A stretch of DNA of 42,801 nt from Prosthecobacter fusiformis (GCF_004364345.1 NZ_SOCA01000017.1:1-42801), one strand, 5' to 3'; counted from the first letter of the stretch, positions 35,584 through 42,801 are shown. Made by a program: numbers and translations. The notes: generated by a model not told the origin, from the sequence alone.

Positions 35584-35680
35584 GGTCAGACGAATAATGG
35601 GGCCGTGTCTTTAGCCCGTCCAGCCAGCCTTTGCCACGGCAAAATGATGGCGTGTGGTGGATGAAGGGGGAAGCGGTGGG

Positions 35681-35808
35681 GTCCGGTGTCGCCGCGCCCG
35701 CCAGGGCGTGGGGTCTTGTGTGGCTGCGCCCGCCAGGGCGTGGGTCCGATGTGGCTGCGCCCGCCAGGGCGTGGAGTCTGGTGTGGCTGCGCCCGCCAGG
35801 GCGTGGGG
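35681..35808 (+). repeat. Tandem array of four 31-32 bp units
   Basis: The core GCGCCCGCCAGGGCGTGG starts at 35694, 35726, 35757 and 35789, giving periods of 32, 31 and 32 bases, and the cores are joined by GTGTGGCT-type linkers. CGCCC and GGGCG within the core make a small hairpin. Two single units recur at about 36112-36132 and 36232-36256. Confidence 0.88.
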
Positions 35809-35880
35809 GTTAGGGATGGAGTGTTGGAGGGATGTGAAGGTGAGCTTCGATGGTGGGTTGGATGGGTGGAGGCTGGTAGG

Positions 35881-35928
35881 GGGCTTCGAGGTGGCTATCC
35901 GCTCAGGGACTGAGCGGGCTACTTTTGA
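35881..35928 (-). repeat. REP-like palindromic repeat, copy 5
   Basis: This is the same core as at 5661-5708, in the opposite orientation: GGCTTCGAGGTGGCTATCCG then CTCAGGGACTGAGCGGGCTAC. Confidence 0.85.
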
Positions 35929-35955
35929 GATGGGGTGGAGGTTTCGAATGGGGAA

Positions 35956-36110
35956 ATGGGGAGCGATTGTTATTTTTCCCCATTTGGGGATTTTTCCAGG
36001 TAAGGGGTTGAGGGTGAATGGATTGCGCATGGTGATTCATGGGGATTTTGTTCCCCATGGGGGAGATTGGGGGAATTTTGAATGCCGACGAGGGCGTCGG
36101 CGCTCCGTGG
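35956..36110 (+). repeat. 155-bp direct repeat, copy 1
   Basis: It starts ATGGGGAGCGATTG and ends CGTCGGCGCTCCGTGG. It includes the palindromic TTTCCCCATTTGGGGA and TTCCCCATGGGGGA. It matches 36352-36506 over its full 155 bases with few changes. Confidence 0.88.
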
Positions 36111-36132
36111 GTCTGCGCCCGCCAGGGCGTGG

Positions 36133-36193
36133 AGGGGTGGTATATTTTGATCGGTTTACCGCAGAGGGGCAGAGGGGTGAAGGAGGCAGAGTG
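36133..36193 (+). repeat. 'Accgcagagggg' dispersed repeat
   Basis: GATCGGTTTACCGCAGAGGG followed by a purine-rich stretch with GGCAGAGGGG-type subunits. This is the best-conserved copy in the window and lies between the two 155-bp repeats. Confidence 0.65.
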
Positions 36194-36351
36194 CTTGTTT
36201 CTGAATGCCGACGAGGGCGTCCGCACTCCGTGTGGCTGCGCCCGCCAGGGCGTGGGGTTTGGAGGATCGATGGCGTGAGAACATTTGTGAGGGCGAAAGG
36301 GGGTCGCAGAAAGCTCGCCCACTCGCTGGTGCGAGCAGCTACAGGTGGCTG

Positions 36352-36506
36352 ATGGGGAGCGATTGTTATTTTTCCCCATTTGGGGATTTTTCCAGGTAAG
36401 GGGTTGAGGGTGAATGGATTGCGCGTGGGGATTCATGGGGATTTTGTTCCCCATGGGGGATTGAGGGGGATTTCTGAATGCGGACGAGGGCGTCCGCGCT
36501 CCGTGG
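36352..36506 (+). repeat. 155-bp direct repeat, copy 2
   Basis: This is the partner of 35956-36110, starting 396 bases after it. The end differs slightly (GGACGAGGGCGTCCGCGC in place of the GCCGACG form), so the palindrome was kept while its bases changed. Confidence 0.88.
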
Positions 36507-36528
36507 TCAGAGGGCAGACGGGGCTTGA

Positions 36529-36675
36529 AGTACGGTGGGCACTCTTGCCCGCCTGGGTGGGGGGCAAGTGATGCGGGCACTCCTGCCTGCAACTTCGCGG
36601 CTTCGAGAAGCGGGGAGATTTGCGGACGGGGATGGGTTGGGGCAGACGAGTCGCGGGCAGAGTGCCCACGGTACT
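36529..36675 (+). repeat. MITE-like inverted-repeat element, copy 2
   Basis: The ends at 36529-36552 and 36653-36675 are near-perfect inverted repeats (one base lost on the right). The interior is almost the same as 39576-39723, with CTGGGTGGGGGGCA, GGGCACTCCTGCCTGCAAC and CGAGAAGCGGGGAGATTTG. The homology continues past the right end to about 36778. Confidence 0.85.
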
Positions 36676-37062
36676 TGTTGGGGCGGACGGGGGCATGAGA
36701 ACGGTTCCCCGCGAGACGCGGGCAACGGCACGCGAGATCGCCGCAGTCGCGGGACAGGCGCGCGCGCTCCATGGCGGACGAGGGCGCAGGGGCATGCGGA
36801 ATTTTCCGGGCGGTAAACGGGGATGGCAAGGGGCTAGGGGTGGCACTTGGGCCAAGTGAGGAAAATTGGGGGTCCTCTCCAACGTCATGTCGTTCCTGCG
36901 CACTAGCTACCCCCCACCCCAAAGGTCCGACATCCCGGCCCATCTGCACCCCAGACTGGCCTTCACCTGTCTGCCCCTAAATGAACCTCTGCATCCACTT
37001 CCATACCTAGACAAACGCCTCTTCAGCACTTGCTGCGTCGGGTTCATCACTTAACTGTCCTG

Positions 37063-37536
37063 ATGAAGGACCTTTTGAATCCTCTGCCCAGCATTCAGCA
37101 TACTCACGTGTGCACTTACATTGAATGCAATGCCCAGGTGGAGACAGCGGCCCGAGCCTATCGCTTTGGCCTGTTAGAAGGCAGCCCACAAAAGATGGTC
37201 GTTTTTTTCCAGACGGTTAGACATCAGCCAGGGTCATTCGCCACCTGGACTCAAATGGACATCGAGGATGCCATTGCAGAGCGAATACGGTCCGAGGTGA
37301 ATACCATCCATATCCCTTTATGCTCGCCAGCACGCAATTGGAGTTCAATGCACTGCAACCGCTCCCTAATGCTAGAAGCTCGGGGAATGGCACTGGACCT
37401 TTGGTGGGATTCAGAAGACAGCCCCCTGGGGGATGCACTCCGCCCACTGCTCTGTCTGTTAAGAGATGTAGTGAAAGCAACAGAATTAATCTCTGAGAAA
37501 AAACGCAGGGCAATAATCCTTGATGATGAGTTGTGA
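37063..37536 (+). CDS. Hypothetical protein
   Basis: The protein has 157 residues from the ATG at 37063. A TTG at 37030 is an alternative start. No signal peptide, membrane segment or known motif is seen. Composition is balanced and helical in the last third (ALRPLLCLLRDVVKATELI, then SEKKRRAIILDDEL). The middle carries CSPARNWSSMHCNRSLMLEA. Its GC is lower than the repeats around it, which supports a real gene. It stands alone between repeat regions. Function unknown. Confidence 0.55.
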   Translation: MKDLLNPLPSIQHTHVCTYIECNAQVETAARAYRFGLLEGSPQKMVVFFQTVRHQPGSFATWTQMDIEDAIAERIRSEVNTIHIPLCSPARNWSSMHCNRSLMLEARGMALDLWWDSEDSPLGDALRPLLCLLRDVVKATELISEKKRRAIILDDEL

Positions 37537-37569
37537 GTGGGAAACGGCATCAGGCTGCGACTCTTGATA

Positions 37570-37640
37570 AAAAGATCGTCAAGCCCAGATCTCCAGCCTC
37601 CGCCCTGATCCCCGCCTGAGTTCGGCTTCAATGCCTATCC
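37570..37640 (+). repeat. Imperfect 70-bp direct repeat, copy 1
   Basis: It shares CCAGCCTCCGCCCTGA and flanking bases with 38260-38335. The two copies flank the minus-strand gene at 37676-38092. It runs into the motif TATCCGTGTTCATCCGTGAC at 37637-37656, which I recall as a common dispersed sequence in this kind of genome. Confidence 0.6.
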
Positions 37641-37675
37641 GTGTTCATCCGTGACATCTGTGGTTAAATCAGGAT

Positions 37676-38092
37676 TTAGCGGGCTTTTTTAAAGCTGTCA
37701 GCCCTCACTTCATCCAAAAACGCAGCAGCTTCTTCGGCCAGTTTTGTTTCCAGGAAATTGTCGATCTCATACTCCTTTTTTTCCAGTACCAAAGCGAGGC
37801 CACCATACAATCGGCCGCTCGTTAGCGTATGCGTGACCCAGGTAACATCAGACCATGGGAAGGTGATCTCCTTCTTGTAAAAGGGTGCTACATGCAATAT
37901 TTGAATTCCAGTGCGGTCCGCCACACACTTCACGGTGGAGAAAGTTTGGAGGTATTGATCACCCAAGAAAATAACCCCTCCAATCATCCACAACACACTC
38001 CACAGCCCGACAAAAACTCGGGTGCTTGTCACCAAATCAGGGTCATCAAAGCTCACGACCGCCTTTATACCCAGTCCTCCGAAAAGGAGCAA
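37676..38092 (-). CDS. Small membrane protein with a PH-like domain, start unclear
   Basis: The frame gives about 138 residues. Two hydrophobic stretches (about 1-14 and 25-45, FVGLWSVLWMIGGVIFLG) are followed by a soluble part of bacterial PH-like (bPH) appearance: TVKCVADRTGIQI, PFYKKEITFPWSDVTWV, LVLEKKEYEIDNFLETKL. The only start near the beginning is a TTG at 38092. The frame is open a further 10 codons to a TGA, all hydrophobic, with no ATG. The 5' end may therefore have been lost or frameshifted, and the gene could be decayed. Its role is unknown. Confidence 0.6.
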   Translation of the reverse strand: MLLFGGLGIKAVVSFDDPDLVTSTRVFVGLWSVLWMIGGVIFLGDQYLQTFSTVKCVADRTGIQILHVAPFYKKEITFPWSDVTWVTHTLTSGRLYGGLALVLEKKEYEIDNFLETKLAEEAAAFLDEVRADSFKKAR

Positions 38093-38259
38093 AAAGAGAC
38101 AGCAACAACCAGCAAAGGTATATCAACCGCTTTTCTAAAATTCCAGGTGGTTATCTCTAAACCAGAGCTGGTTCGACGGGATTTAAGGGTCCTTGAAGCA
38201 AAAGTCTGCATGCATATTTATATACTGGAGAAACTGCGTCAGCCTATTGTTCACCAAAA

Positions 38260-38335
38260 AATCATCGATCCAAGATTCCCAGCCTCCGCCCTGAGCCCCA
38301 CCTCATTCAGCTCAATCCCCATCCCTGGCCATCTG
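38260..38335 (+). repeat. Imperfect 70-bp direct repeat, copy 2
   Basis: This is the partner of 37570-37640 in the same orientation, centred on CCCAGCCTCCGCCCTGAG. The rest of the spacer 38093-38411 holds nothing recognisable. Confidence 0.6.
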
Positions 38336-38411
38336 CGGGCAACCAGGGTTATGCCGATGAGCTTGGGAAAGGTAGAAAGCACAAATGCTGCGTTTCATGC
38401 GTTTCAGCGTT

Positions 38412-39023
38412 TCAATCTTTTTGGGTGCGGGACTTTGTTTGGGAGAGGAGTTGTTGTTTGCGGGTGGTTTCGGCCTGCTGGAACTCTTGCAAGCGCTGGC
38501 TGCTGCCGAAGAGGGTGAGGAGCTGGACCTCGGCAGCGAGGCGGATGCTGTCTTGGCGGGTGATGCTTTGTTCCCAGTGGGCGCTGTCGCGGGCGGTTTT
38601 GCTGAAATCTCCTACGGCGAGGGGGCGGTCCTGGAGGAACTGCATGGAATCTTCATGCAACTGGGTCTGGCGGTCCTGAATGATTTGGAGGGCGTGGGTG
38701 ATTTGGGGTTCGCCAAAGCCCCATTCACTGAAGAGCTGGCGGTAGGTGGGTTCCATGGCGCGCATCCAGTTTCCAATGCTTTCGCGGGTGAGGGCGGGGG
38801 TGAAGCGGGAGGCTATTTCACTCATCTCCAGGGCGCGATTCATGGCCTGGGCGGCGTGGGTGGTCTGGGGCGAGGTGTTTTTTTCCAGGGGGGCCGGGGG
38901 CTGTTTTTCTAGTTGGGGCGGGGCGGCGGGGATGATCCCCTGCCCTGCGGTGGGGGCCAGCCTCTGCCAGGCCAGGGTGCCTAACAGCATGAGGCTGAGG
39001 AGGAGGAGGGCGGCGGTTTTCAT
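38412..39023 (-). CDS. Exported or membrane-anchored hypothetical protein
   Basis: The protein has 203 residues. Residues 1-18 (MKTAALLLLSLMLLGTLAW) are a signal peptide or N-terminal anchor, followed by a Pro/Gln-rich linker to about residue 55. The rest is helical (AAQAMNRALEMSEIASRFTP, then WMRAMEPTYRQLFSEWGFGE and QIIQDRQTQLHEDSMQFLQD). The tail is Gln/Arg/Lys-rich. No known family is recognised. The start is clear (MKT, next to a repeat). It has no close neighbours on the strand, and its stop lies about 320 bases from the PH-like gene. Confidence 0.72.
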   Translation of the reverse strand: MKTAALLLLSLMLLGTLAWQRLAPTAGQGIIPAAPPQLEKQPPAPLEKNTSPQTTHAAQAMNRALEMSEIASRFTPALTRESIGNWMRAMEPTYRQLFSEWGFGEPQITHALQIIQDRQTQLHEDSMQFLQDRPLAVGDFSKTARDSAHWEQSITRQDSIRLAAEVQLLTLFGSSQRLQEFQQAETTRKQQLLSQTKSRTQKD

Positions 39024-39026
39024 GGA

Positions 39027-39111
39027 GGGGTGGGCTGGATGGTAGGAGGGCGGGTGGGGGCTTCGAGGTGGCTGTCCGCTCAGGGGACTGAGCGGGCTAC
39101 TTTTTGAGGGC
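39027..39111 (-). repeat. 85-bp REP-like unit, copy 6
   Basis: This is a full unit: the linker (GGTGGGCTGGATGGTAGG) plus the palindromic core. It starts 4 bases before the ATG of the gene at 38412-39023, so it lies in that gene's promoter region. Confidence 0.88.
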
Positions 39112-39192
39112 TAACTTTGCTTCTTTGCTCCTCTGCGGTAAAAACTGGGCGTTCTGCTGTCATCGGTTGGCCGCAATGGGGCGGAGTTGGAG

Positions 39193-39276
39193 GGGTGGGC
39201 TGGATGGTAGGAGGGCAGGTGGGGGCTTCGAGGTGGCTGTCCGCTCAGGGGACTGAGCGGGCTACTTTTTGAGGGC
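39193..39276 (-). repeat. 85-bp REP-like unit, copy 7
   Basis: Nearly the same as 39027-39111, 166 bases on. The spacer between them carries an 'accgcagagggg'-type fragment at 39118-39156. Confidence 0.88.
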
Positions 39277-39360
39277 GGGAGCTAAATGTTTTGTTTATAG
39301 ATTATCGGTGATTTTAGCAAGTGTGTTGTGGAGGGGATGCAGGGATAGAACGGAGTTTGG

Positions 39361-39460
39361 GGGTTGGAGGGGGCTGCTTTTACAGGATTAACAAGATGGC
39401 AGGGTTGACAGGATTTTGGGAGGGACAAGGGGGCGACAAGGCGCTGCGGATAGGTGCGAT
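39361..39460 (+). repeat. Dispersed repeat, second copy (no microsatellite expansion)
   Basis: This is the partner of 5537-5650 in the opposite orientation. It shares TACAGGATTAACAAGATGGC and GGATTTTGGGAGGGACAAGG, but only about one unit of the GCAGGATT motif is present. Confidence 0.78.
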
Positions 39461-39575
39461 GGGGGCAGATACATCCTATAGGGTTTTGAACTGGGCTGCT
39501 AACTCTGAGCACTGAGGACGGGTATCTGAATGCCGACGAATCGTCGGCGCTCCATGGTGGCGGACGGGGTTTGGA

Positions 39576-39723
39576 AGTACGGTGGGCACTCTTGCCCGCC
39601 TGGGTGGGGGGCATGTGATGCGGGCACTCCTGCCTGCAACTTCGGGGCTTCGAGAAGCGGGGAGATTTGTGGCCGGGGATGGGTTGGGGCAGGCGAGTCG
39701 CGGGCAAGAGTGCCCACGGTACT
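39576..39723 (+). repeat. MITE-like inverted-repeat element, copy 3
   Basis: The 24-base ends (39576-39599 and 39700-39723) pair in 23 of 24 positions. The interior is 100 bases. This is the best-preserved copy. It does not encode a transposase. Confidence 0.88.
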
Positions 39724-39907
39724 TGTTGAGGCGGACGGGGGTTTGAGAACGGTTCCCCGCGAGACGCGGGCAACGGCACGCGAGATCGCCGCAGTCGCGC
39801 GGGACAGGCGCGTGCGCTCCATGGGCGGACGGGGGTTTGACAGGGGGCGTTGGGCGTCTATTCTCTGCGCCCGTTTTTAAAACCTTTCTCTTTTTCTATC
39901 CCTTCCT

Positions 39908-41764
39908 ATGAGCAACACGACCGGCAATAGCAGTACGCATGAGTTCCAGGCTGAGGTAAAACAGGTCCTGGATATCGTGATCCACAGTCTTTATACGGAC
40001 CGCGAAATCTTCATCCGGGAGCTGGTCTCCAATGCGGCGGATGCGCTGGAGAAGATGCGCCTGACGCAACTGACGGAAAAGGAAGTCTATGGGGCGGAGC
40101 TGCCGCTGGAGATCCACATCACGACGGATGAGGCGGCGGGGACGCTGACCATCGCGGATCACGGCATCGGCATGACGCGGACGGAGCTGGTGGAAAATCT
40201 GGGCACCATCGCGCATTCGGGGTCGAAGGCGTTTGCGGCGGCGCTGAAGAACGCAGGCAAGTCCAATGAGGCGTCCCTGATCGGCCAATTTGGCGTGGGA
40301 TTTTACAGTGCCTTCATGGTGGCGGATGAGGTGCGGGTGCATACGCACTCCTGGCGCATGGAGGGTGAGCCGCTGGTGTGGACGAGCACGGGTGCGGGCA
40401 CGTATTCCATCGAGGACTCGGCCGAGGAGGTGCGGGGCAGCCGCATCGTGATCAAGCTGAAGGAGGATGCGCTGGAATTTTGCCGCCCGGACCGGGTGAA
40501 GAGTGTGCTGGGCAAGTATTCAAACTTTGTGGGCTTCCCCATCCAGCTCAATGGTGAGCGGGTGAATACGGTGGAGGCGATCTGGCTGAAGAGTAAGGAT
40601 GAGGTGACGGAGGAGCAGTATAAGGCTTTTTATCAGTTCACGGCGCATGCGTTTGATGAGCCGAGCTATCGCCTGCACTTCCAGGCGGATGCGCCGCTGG
40701 TGATCAATGCGCTGCTTTTCCTGCCGGACCAGAATATGGAGGCCTTCGGCATGGGGCAGATGGAGCCGGCAGTGGGCCTGTATTGCAAGAAGGTGCTCAT
40801 CGACCCGCATCCGAAGAAGCTGCTGCCGGAGTGGATGCGCTTCGTGCGCGGGGTGATCGACAGTGAGGATCTGCCGCTGAATATTTCCCGCGAGTCCATG
40901 CAGGACAGTGCGCTGGTGCGGAAGCTGGGTGAGGTGGTGGCGAAGCGCCTGCTGAAATTTCTGGATAAGGAAGCGCAGGATGATGCGAAGAAATTCCAGG
41001 AGTTTTACGCGAAGTTTAGCCGCTTCTTCAAGGAAGGCGTGGCGACGGACTATCTGAACCGCGATGCCATCGCGAAGCTGCTGCGCTTTGAATCCAGCCT
41101 GACGGAGAAGGGCGAGGTGATCGGCCTAGCGGACTATGTTTCACGGATGAAGGAGGACCAGAAGGCGATCTATTACCAGGTGGCTCCGTCCCGCAATACG
41201 ATCGAGTCCGGTCCGTATGTGGAGGCCTTTAAATCGAAGGGCTATGAGGTGCTGTATCTGTATGAGTCCATCGACGAATACGTGGTGAACAGCCTGCGCG
41301 AGTTCGACGGTAAGCCTTTGCAGGCGGTGAACAGCAATGAAGTGGACCTGGGCGATCTGGCCAATGAGGGCGAGGCGCTGAATGAGGCGGAGACGCAGAT
41401 GCTGTGCGACTGGCTGAAGGGCCGCCTGGCGAGCGGGGTGGAGGATGTGCGCAGTGGCAAGCGGCTGGTGAGCAGCCCGGCACTGGCCATCACGCCGGAT
41501 GGTGAGATGACGCCGCAGATGCGCCAGATGATGCGGGTGATGAAGCCGGATGAGGTGGAGGCCCCGAAGGTGATCCTGGAGATCAACCCGCGTCACGAGA
41601 TCGTGAAGAAGCTTTCCGCGCTGAGCGTGAGCGATGCGGACAGTGCGCAACTGGTCGCGGAGCAGGTGCTGGACAATGCGCTGCTTTCCGCCGGGCTGCT
41701 GGATGATCCACAGCGCATCGTGGCGCGGACGGAGAAGATCATGGAGCGCCTGCTGGCGAAGTGA
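39908..41764 (+). CDS. htpG: Chaperone HtpG (Hsp90)
   Basis: The protein has 618 residues, the normal bacterial length. It is an ATP-dependent dimeric chaperone in the cytoplasm. The N-terminal GHKL ATPase is intact: REIFIRELVSNAADALEKMR with the catalytic Glu and Asn, DHGIGMTRTELVENLGTIAH and the lid GQFGVGFYSAFMVAD. The middle domain has LPLNISRESMQDSALVRKLG, and the C-terminal dimer domain follows to the end. A run of 20 or so T/C-rich bases comes just before the ATG, with no strong Shine-Dalgarno sequence. A strong terminator follows at 41794. It is a single-gene unit. Confidence 0.98.
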   Translation: MSNTTGNSSTHEFQAEVKQVLDIVIHSLYTDREIFIRELVSNAADALEKMRLTQLTEKEVYGAELPLEIHITTDEAAGTLTIADHGIGMTRTELVENLGTIAHSGSKAFAAALKNAGKSNEASLIGQFGVGFYSAFMVADEVRVHTHSWRMEGEPLVWTSTGAGTYSIEDSAEEVRGSRIVIKLKEDALEFCRPDRVKSVLGKYSNFVGFPIQLNGERVNTVEAIWLKSKDEVTEEQYKAFYQFTAHAFDEPSYRLHFQADAPLVINALLFLPDQNMEAFGMGQMEPAVGLYCKKVLIDPHPKKLLPEWMRFVRGVIDSEDLPLNISRESMQDSALVRKLGEVVAKRLLKFLDKEAQDDAKKFQEFYAKFSRFFKEGVATDYLNRDAIAKLLRFESSLTEKGEVIGLADYVSRMKEDQKAIYYQVAPSRNTIESGPYVEAFKSKGYEVLYLYESIDEYVVNSLREFDGKPLQAVNSNEVDLGDLANEGEALNEAETQMLCDWLKGRLASGVEDVRSGKRLVSSPALAITPDGEMTPQMRQMMRVMKPDEVEAPKVILEINPRHEIVKKLSALSVSDADSAQLVAEQVLDNALLSAGLLDDPQRIVARTEKIMERLLAK

Positions 41765-41793
41765 GTTTAGCGGCCTGAAAAGGGCTGATTGAG

Positions 41794-41828
41794 AAAAAGG
41801 CATCACGTTTCGGCGTGATGCCTTTTTT
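41794..41828 (+). terminator. Rho-independent terminator of htpG
   Basis: AAAAAGGCATCACG (41794-41807) and CGTGATGCCTTTTTT (41814-41828) form a perfect stem around a 6-base loop. The end is a run of six T. It begins 29 bases after the htpG stop. Confidence 0.93.
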
Positions 41829-41884
41829 GTTAGGTGGGGGGATATGGGATGGGATGAGGGATTTTTAAACTTCTTTGCCTAACA

Positions 41885-41990
41885 ATAGGCTTAGCCCTCT
41901 CTGCTCCTCCGCCCCTCTGCGGCAAAAGGGGTGTCACACTGATATGGATTTACCGCAAAGAGGCAGGGGGGCAGAGGTGGCGGAGAGTTT
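41885..41990. repeat. Two facing 'accgcagagggg'-type repeats
   Basis: CTCCTCCGCCCCTCTGCGGC on the left and TATGGATTTACCGCAAAGAGG on the right face each other. The right half begins like the 255-277 bp direct repeats (gatatggattta) before joining the 'accgcaaagagg' motif. Confidence 0.5.
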
Positions 41991-42075
41991 TGTAGTCCCG
42001 GCTTTAGCCGGTCTGGCCATCGATGACTTTGTGGGGACTCAGCAGCCAATGCACCGGCTGAAGCCGGGACTACAA
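41990..42075. repeat. REPIN-like palindrome (23-bp arms)
   Basis: The arms TTGTAGTCCCGGC..AGCCGGT (41990-42012) and ACCGGCT..GCCGGGACTACAA (42053-42075) are inverted repeats with one mismatch. The loop is 40 bases. The element lies between the two convergent transcription units htpG and amt. Confidence 0.85.
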
Positions 42076-42080
42076 TGCAC

Positions 42081-42112
42081 AAAAAAGCCGGAGCGCTTTC
42101 ACGCTCCGGCTT
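42081..42112 (-). terminator. Rho-independent terminator of amt
   Basis: Read on the minus strand, GCCGGAGCG and CGCTCCGGC (42102-42110 and 42087-42095) pair around a 6-base loop, followed by a run of T (complement of 42081-42086). It lies 34 bases past the amt stop. Confidence 0.92.
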
Positions 42113-42145
42113 CCTTTCCTGGCAGGATCTCTCCTGCCCAAGTTC

Positions 42146-42801
42146 TTAGTGTTCGTAGCCGGACTCGCCGTGCTCGGAGAGGTCCAGACCCACCTGCTCC
42201 ACTTCGTCCGTTGGACGCAGGCCCACGATCAGTTTCACCACCAGGGTGATCACGAAGGTTGCCACCACGCTCCACACGATGGTCACTGCCACTGCTTTGA
42301 GCTGCTCCATGAGCAGGCCTTCTTTCAGACCTGCCACGATGGAGTTGGCCTTCTCATCGGCCAGCACGCCTGTCAGGATCGCTCCCATCGTTCCGCCCAC
42401 ACCGTGCACACCAAAGGTGTCCAGTGCGTCGTCATAGCCCAGGATCTTCTTCAGGAAGGCCACCGCGATGAATGGAACGATACCAGCTGCCACACCCATG
42501 ATCACTGCGCCATTGGCAGTCACGAAACCAGCTCCGGGAGTCACCACCACCAGACCGGCCACGATGCCCGAGCAGAAGCCCAGCACGGATGGCTTGCCAC
42601 GAGTGATCCACTCCAGGAGGGCCCACACAAATCCGGCGATGGCGGCTGCCAGCGTCGTGGTCATGAATGCGTTGGAGGCGATGCCATCAGCACCCAGAGC
42701 GGAACCGGCGTTGAAGCCATACCAGCCCACCCAGAGCATGCCTGTGCCCACGGCGCAGAGCACCATGCTGTGAGGAGCCATCTGCTCTTTGCCGTAACCT
42801 T
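42146..42801 (-). CDS. amt: Ammonium transporter (C-terminal part, cut by window end)
   Basis: About 218 residues are present, and the frame runs open to the window edge, so the N-terminal half is missing. The Amt/AmtB channel moves ammonium across the inner membrane. The visible part begins GYGKEQMAPHSMVLC and carries TGMLWVGWYGFNAGSALGAD, then LEWITRGKPSVLGFCSGIVA and GVHGVGGTMGAILTGVLADE with the second conserved pore-lining His in FGVHGVGG. The cytoplasmic tail ends LDLSEHGESGYEH. Amt genes are often beside glnK, which could lie upstream outside the window. The terminator follows directly. Confidence 0.96.
   Translation of the reverse strand, partial: GYGKEQMAPHSMVLCAVGTGMLWVGWYGFNAGSALGADGIASNAFMTTTLAAAIAGFVWALLEWITRGKPSVLGFCSGIVAGLVVVTPGAGFVTANGAVIMGVAAGIVPFIAVAFLKKILGYDDALDTFGVHGVGGTMGAILTGVLADEKANSIVAGLKEGLLMEQLKAVAVTIVWSVVATFVITLVVKLIVGLRPTDEVEQVGLDLSEHGESGYEH

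Larger units (their letters stand above)
35584..37062. other. 1.5 kb intergenic region made mostly of repeats
   Basis: No real gene is seen here. It is a mosaic of a 31-32 bp tandem array, a REP-like unit, two 155-bp direct repeats, an 'accgcagagggg' copy, short GCCGACG/CGTCGGC palindromes and a MITE-like element. The strong GC and purine bias creates long open frames that are not protein-like. From about 36790 to 37062 nothing recognisable is present. Confidence 0.75.
39277..39907. other. Repeat-filled region upstream of htpG
   Basis: It contains the second microsatellite-type element (39361-39460), a GCCGACG/CGTCGGC palindrome block (39502-39568) and MITE-like copy 3 (39576-39723) with flanking homology to about 39840. 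The htpG promoter must lie in the last 70 bases, but no clear heat-shock or sigma70 match was found there. Confidence 0.6.

Noticed and set aside
33781..35664. A 627-residue plus-strand open frame opposite lysS and the Fur gene
   Set aside because: It lies antisense to two recognised genes and has shadow composition.
35681..35808. Possible CRISPR array (four units of about 32 bp)
   Set aside because: The units follow one another directly without variable spacers, and no cas gene is present. It is a plain tandem repeat.
35903..36949. A 348-residue minus-strand open frame across the repeat region after lysS
   Set aside because: It consists of translated repeats (Pro/Ser/His-rich, internally repeated) and has no start signal.
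8780..39560. Repeated small open frame beginning MERRRSVGIQK at several sites (8780, 28877, 29187 and inverted near 39550)
   Set aside because: The likeness of the peptides comes from the DNA repeat with its GCCGACG/CGTCGGC palindrome. The frames diverge after about 15 codons, and nothing suggests translation.

Overview
The window looks like chromosomal DNA of a Gram-negative, GC-rich bacterium, most likely of the phylum Verrucomicrobiota (Prosthecobacter/Verrucomicrobium-like). This is an inference. It rests on the style of the ribosomal proteins, weak use of Shine-Dalgarno sequences, a helix-turn-helix/receiver fusion protein, and intergenic DNA crowded with small palindromic and dispersed repeats. 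It was made by reading alone, without any database search.

Layout. Positions 1-5030 hold the tail of an unknown gene, a tRNA-Leu(CAA), and a lone 4.5 kb gene for a 1512-residue nuclease/STAND-type NTPase, a candidate defence protein of lower GC. Positions 5030-11250 hold a secreted GH42-like glycoside hydrolase on the minus strand and a nucleoside-symporter-like MFS protein on the plus strand, separated by repeat-filled spacers. Positions 11265-11825 encode a small HTH plus receiver-domain regulator with its own terminator. Positions 12828-28421, all on the minus strand, form one long str-S10-spc ribosomal supercluster. Read in its own direction it is rpsL, rpsG, fusA, rpsJ, rplC, rplD, rplW, rplB, rpsS, an unknown exported coiled-coil gene, rplV, rpsC, rplP, rpmC, rpsQ, rplN, rplX, rplE, rpsH, rplF, rplR, rpsE, rplO, secY, map. 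No tuf, rpsN, rpmD or adk lies at the usual places, and the cluster stops after map.

Positions 29327-33297 hold a LuxR-type response regulator facing a four-gene plus-strand cluster of low GC: a secreted coiled-coil protein, a small membrane protein, a lipoprotein and a V8-like serine protease without a signal peptide. Then come a Fur-family regulator and lysS on the minus strand, about 4 kb of repeats with three small unknown genes, htpG with a strong terminator, and the 3' part of an amt ammonium transporter cut by the window end.

The ribosomal block, map, secY, lysS, tRNA-Leu and htpG are housekeeping. The accessory material is the NTPase, the four-gene cluster and the small unknown genes. 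The intergenic DNA carries at least six recurrent repeat families: a palindromic unit of about 85 bp (seven copies), a 117-148 bp element with 23-24 bp inverted ends (three copies), a 155 bp pair, a 255-277 bp pair, an element carrying an 8-bp microsatellite (two copies), and a widespread 'accgcagagggg' motif. The most interesting unexplained objects are the four-gene protease/lipoprotein cluster, the exported coiled-coil gene inside the S10 operon, and the large NTPase.
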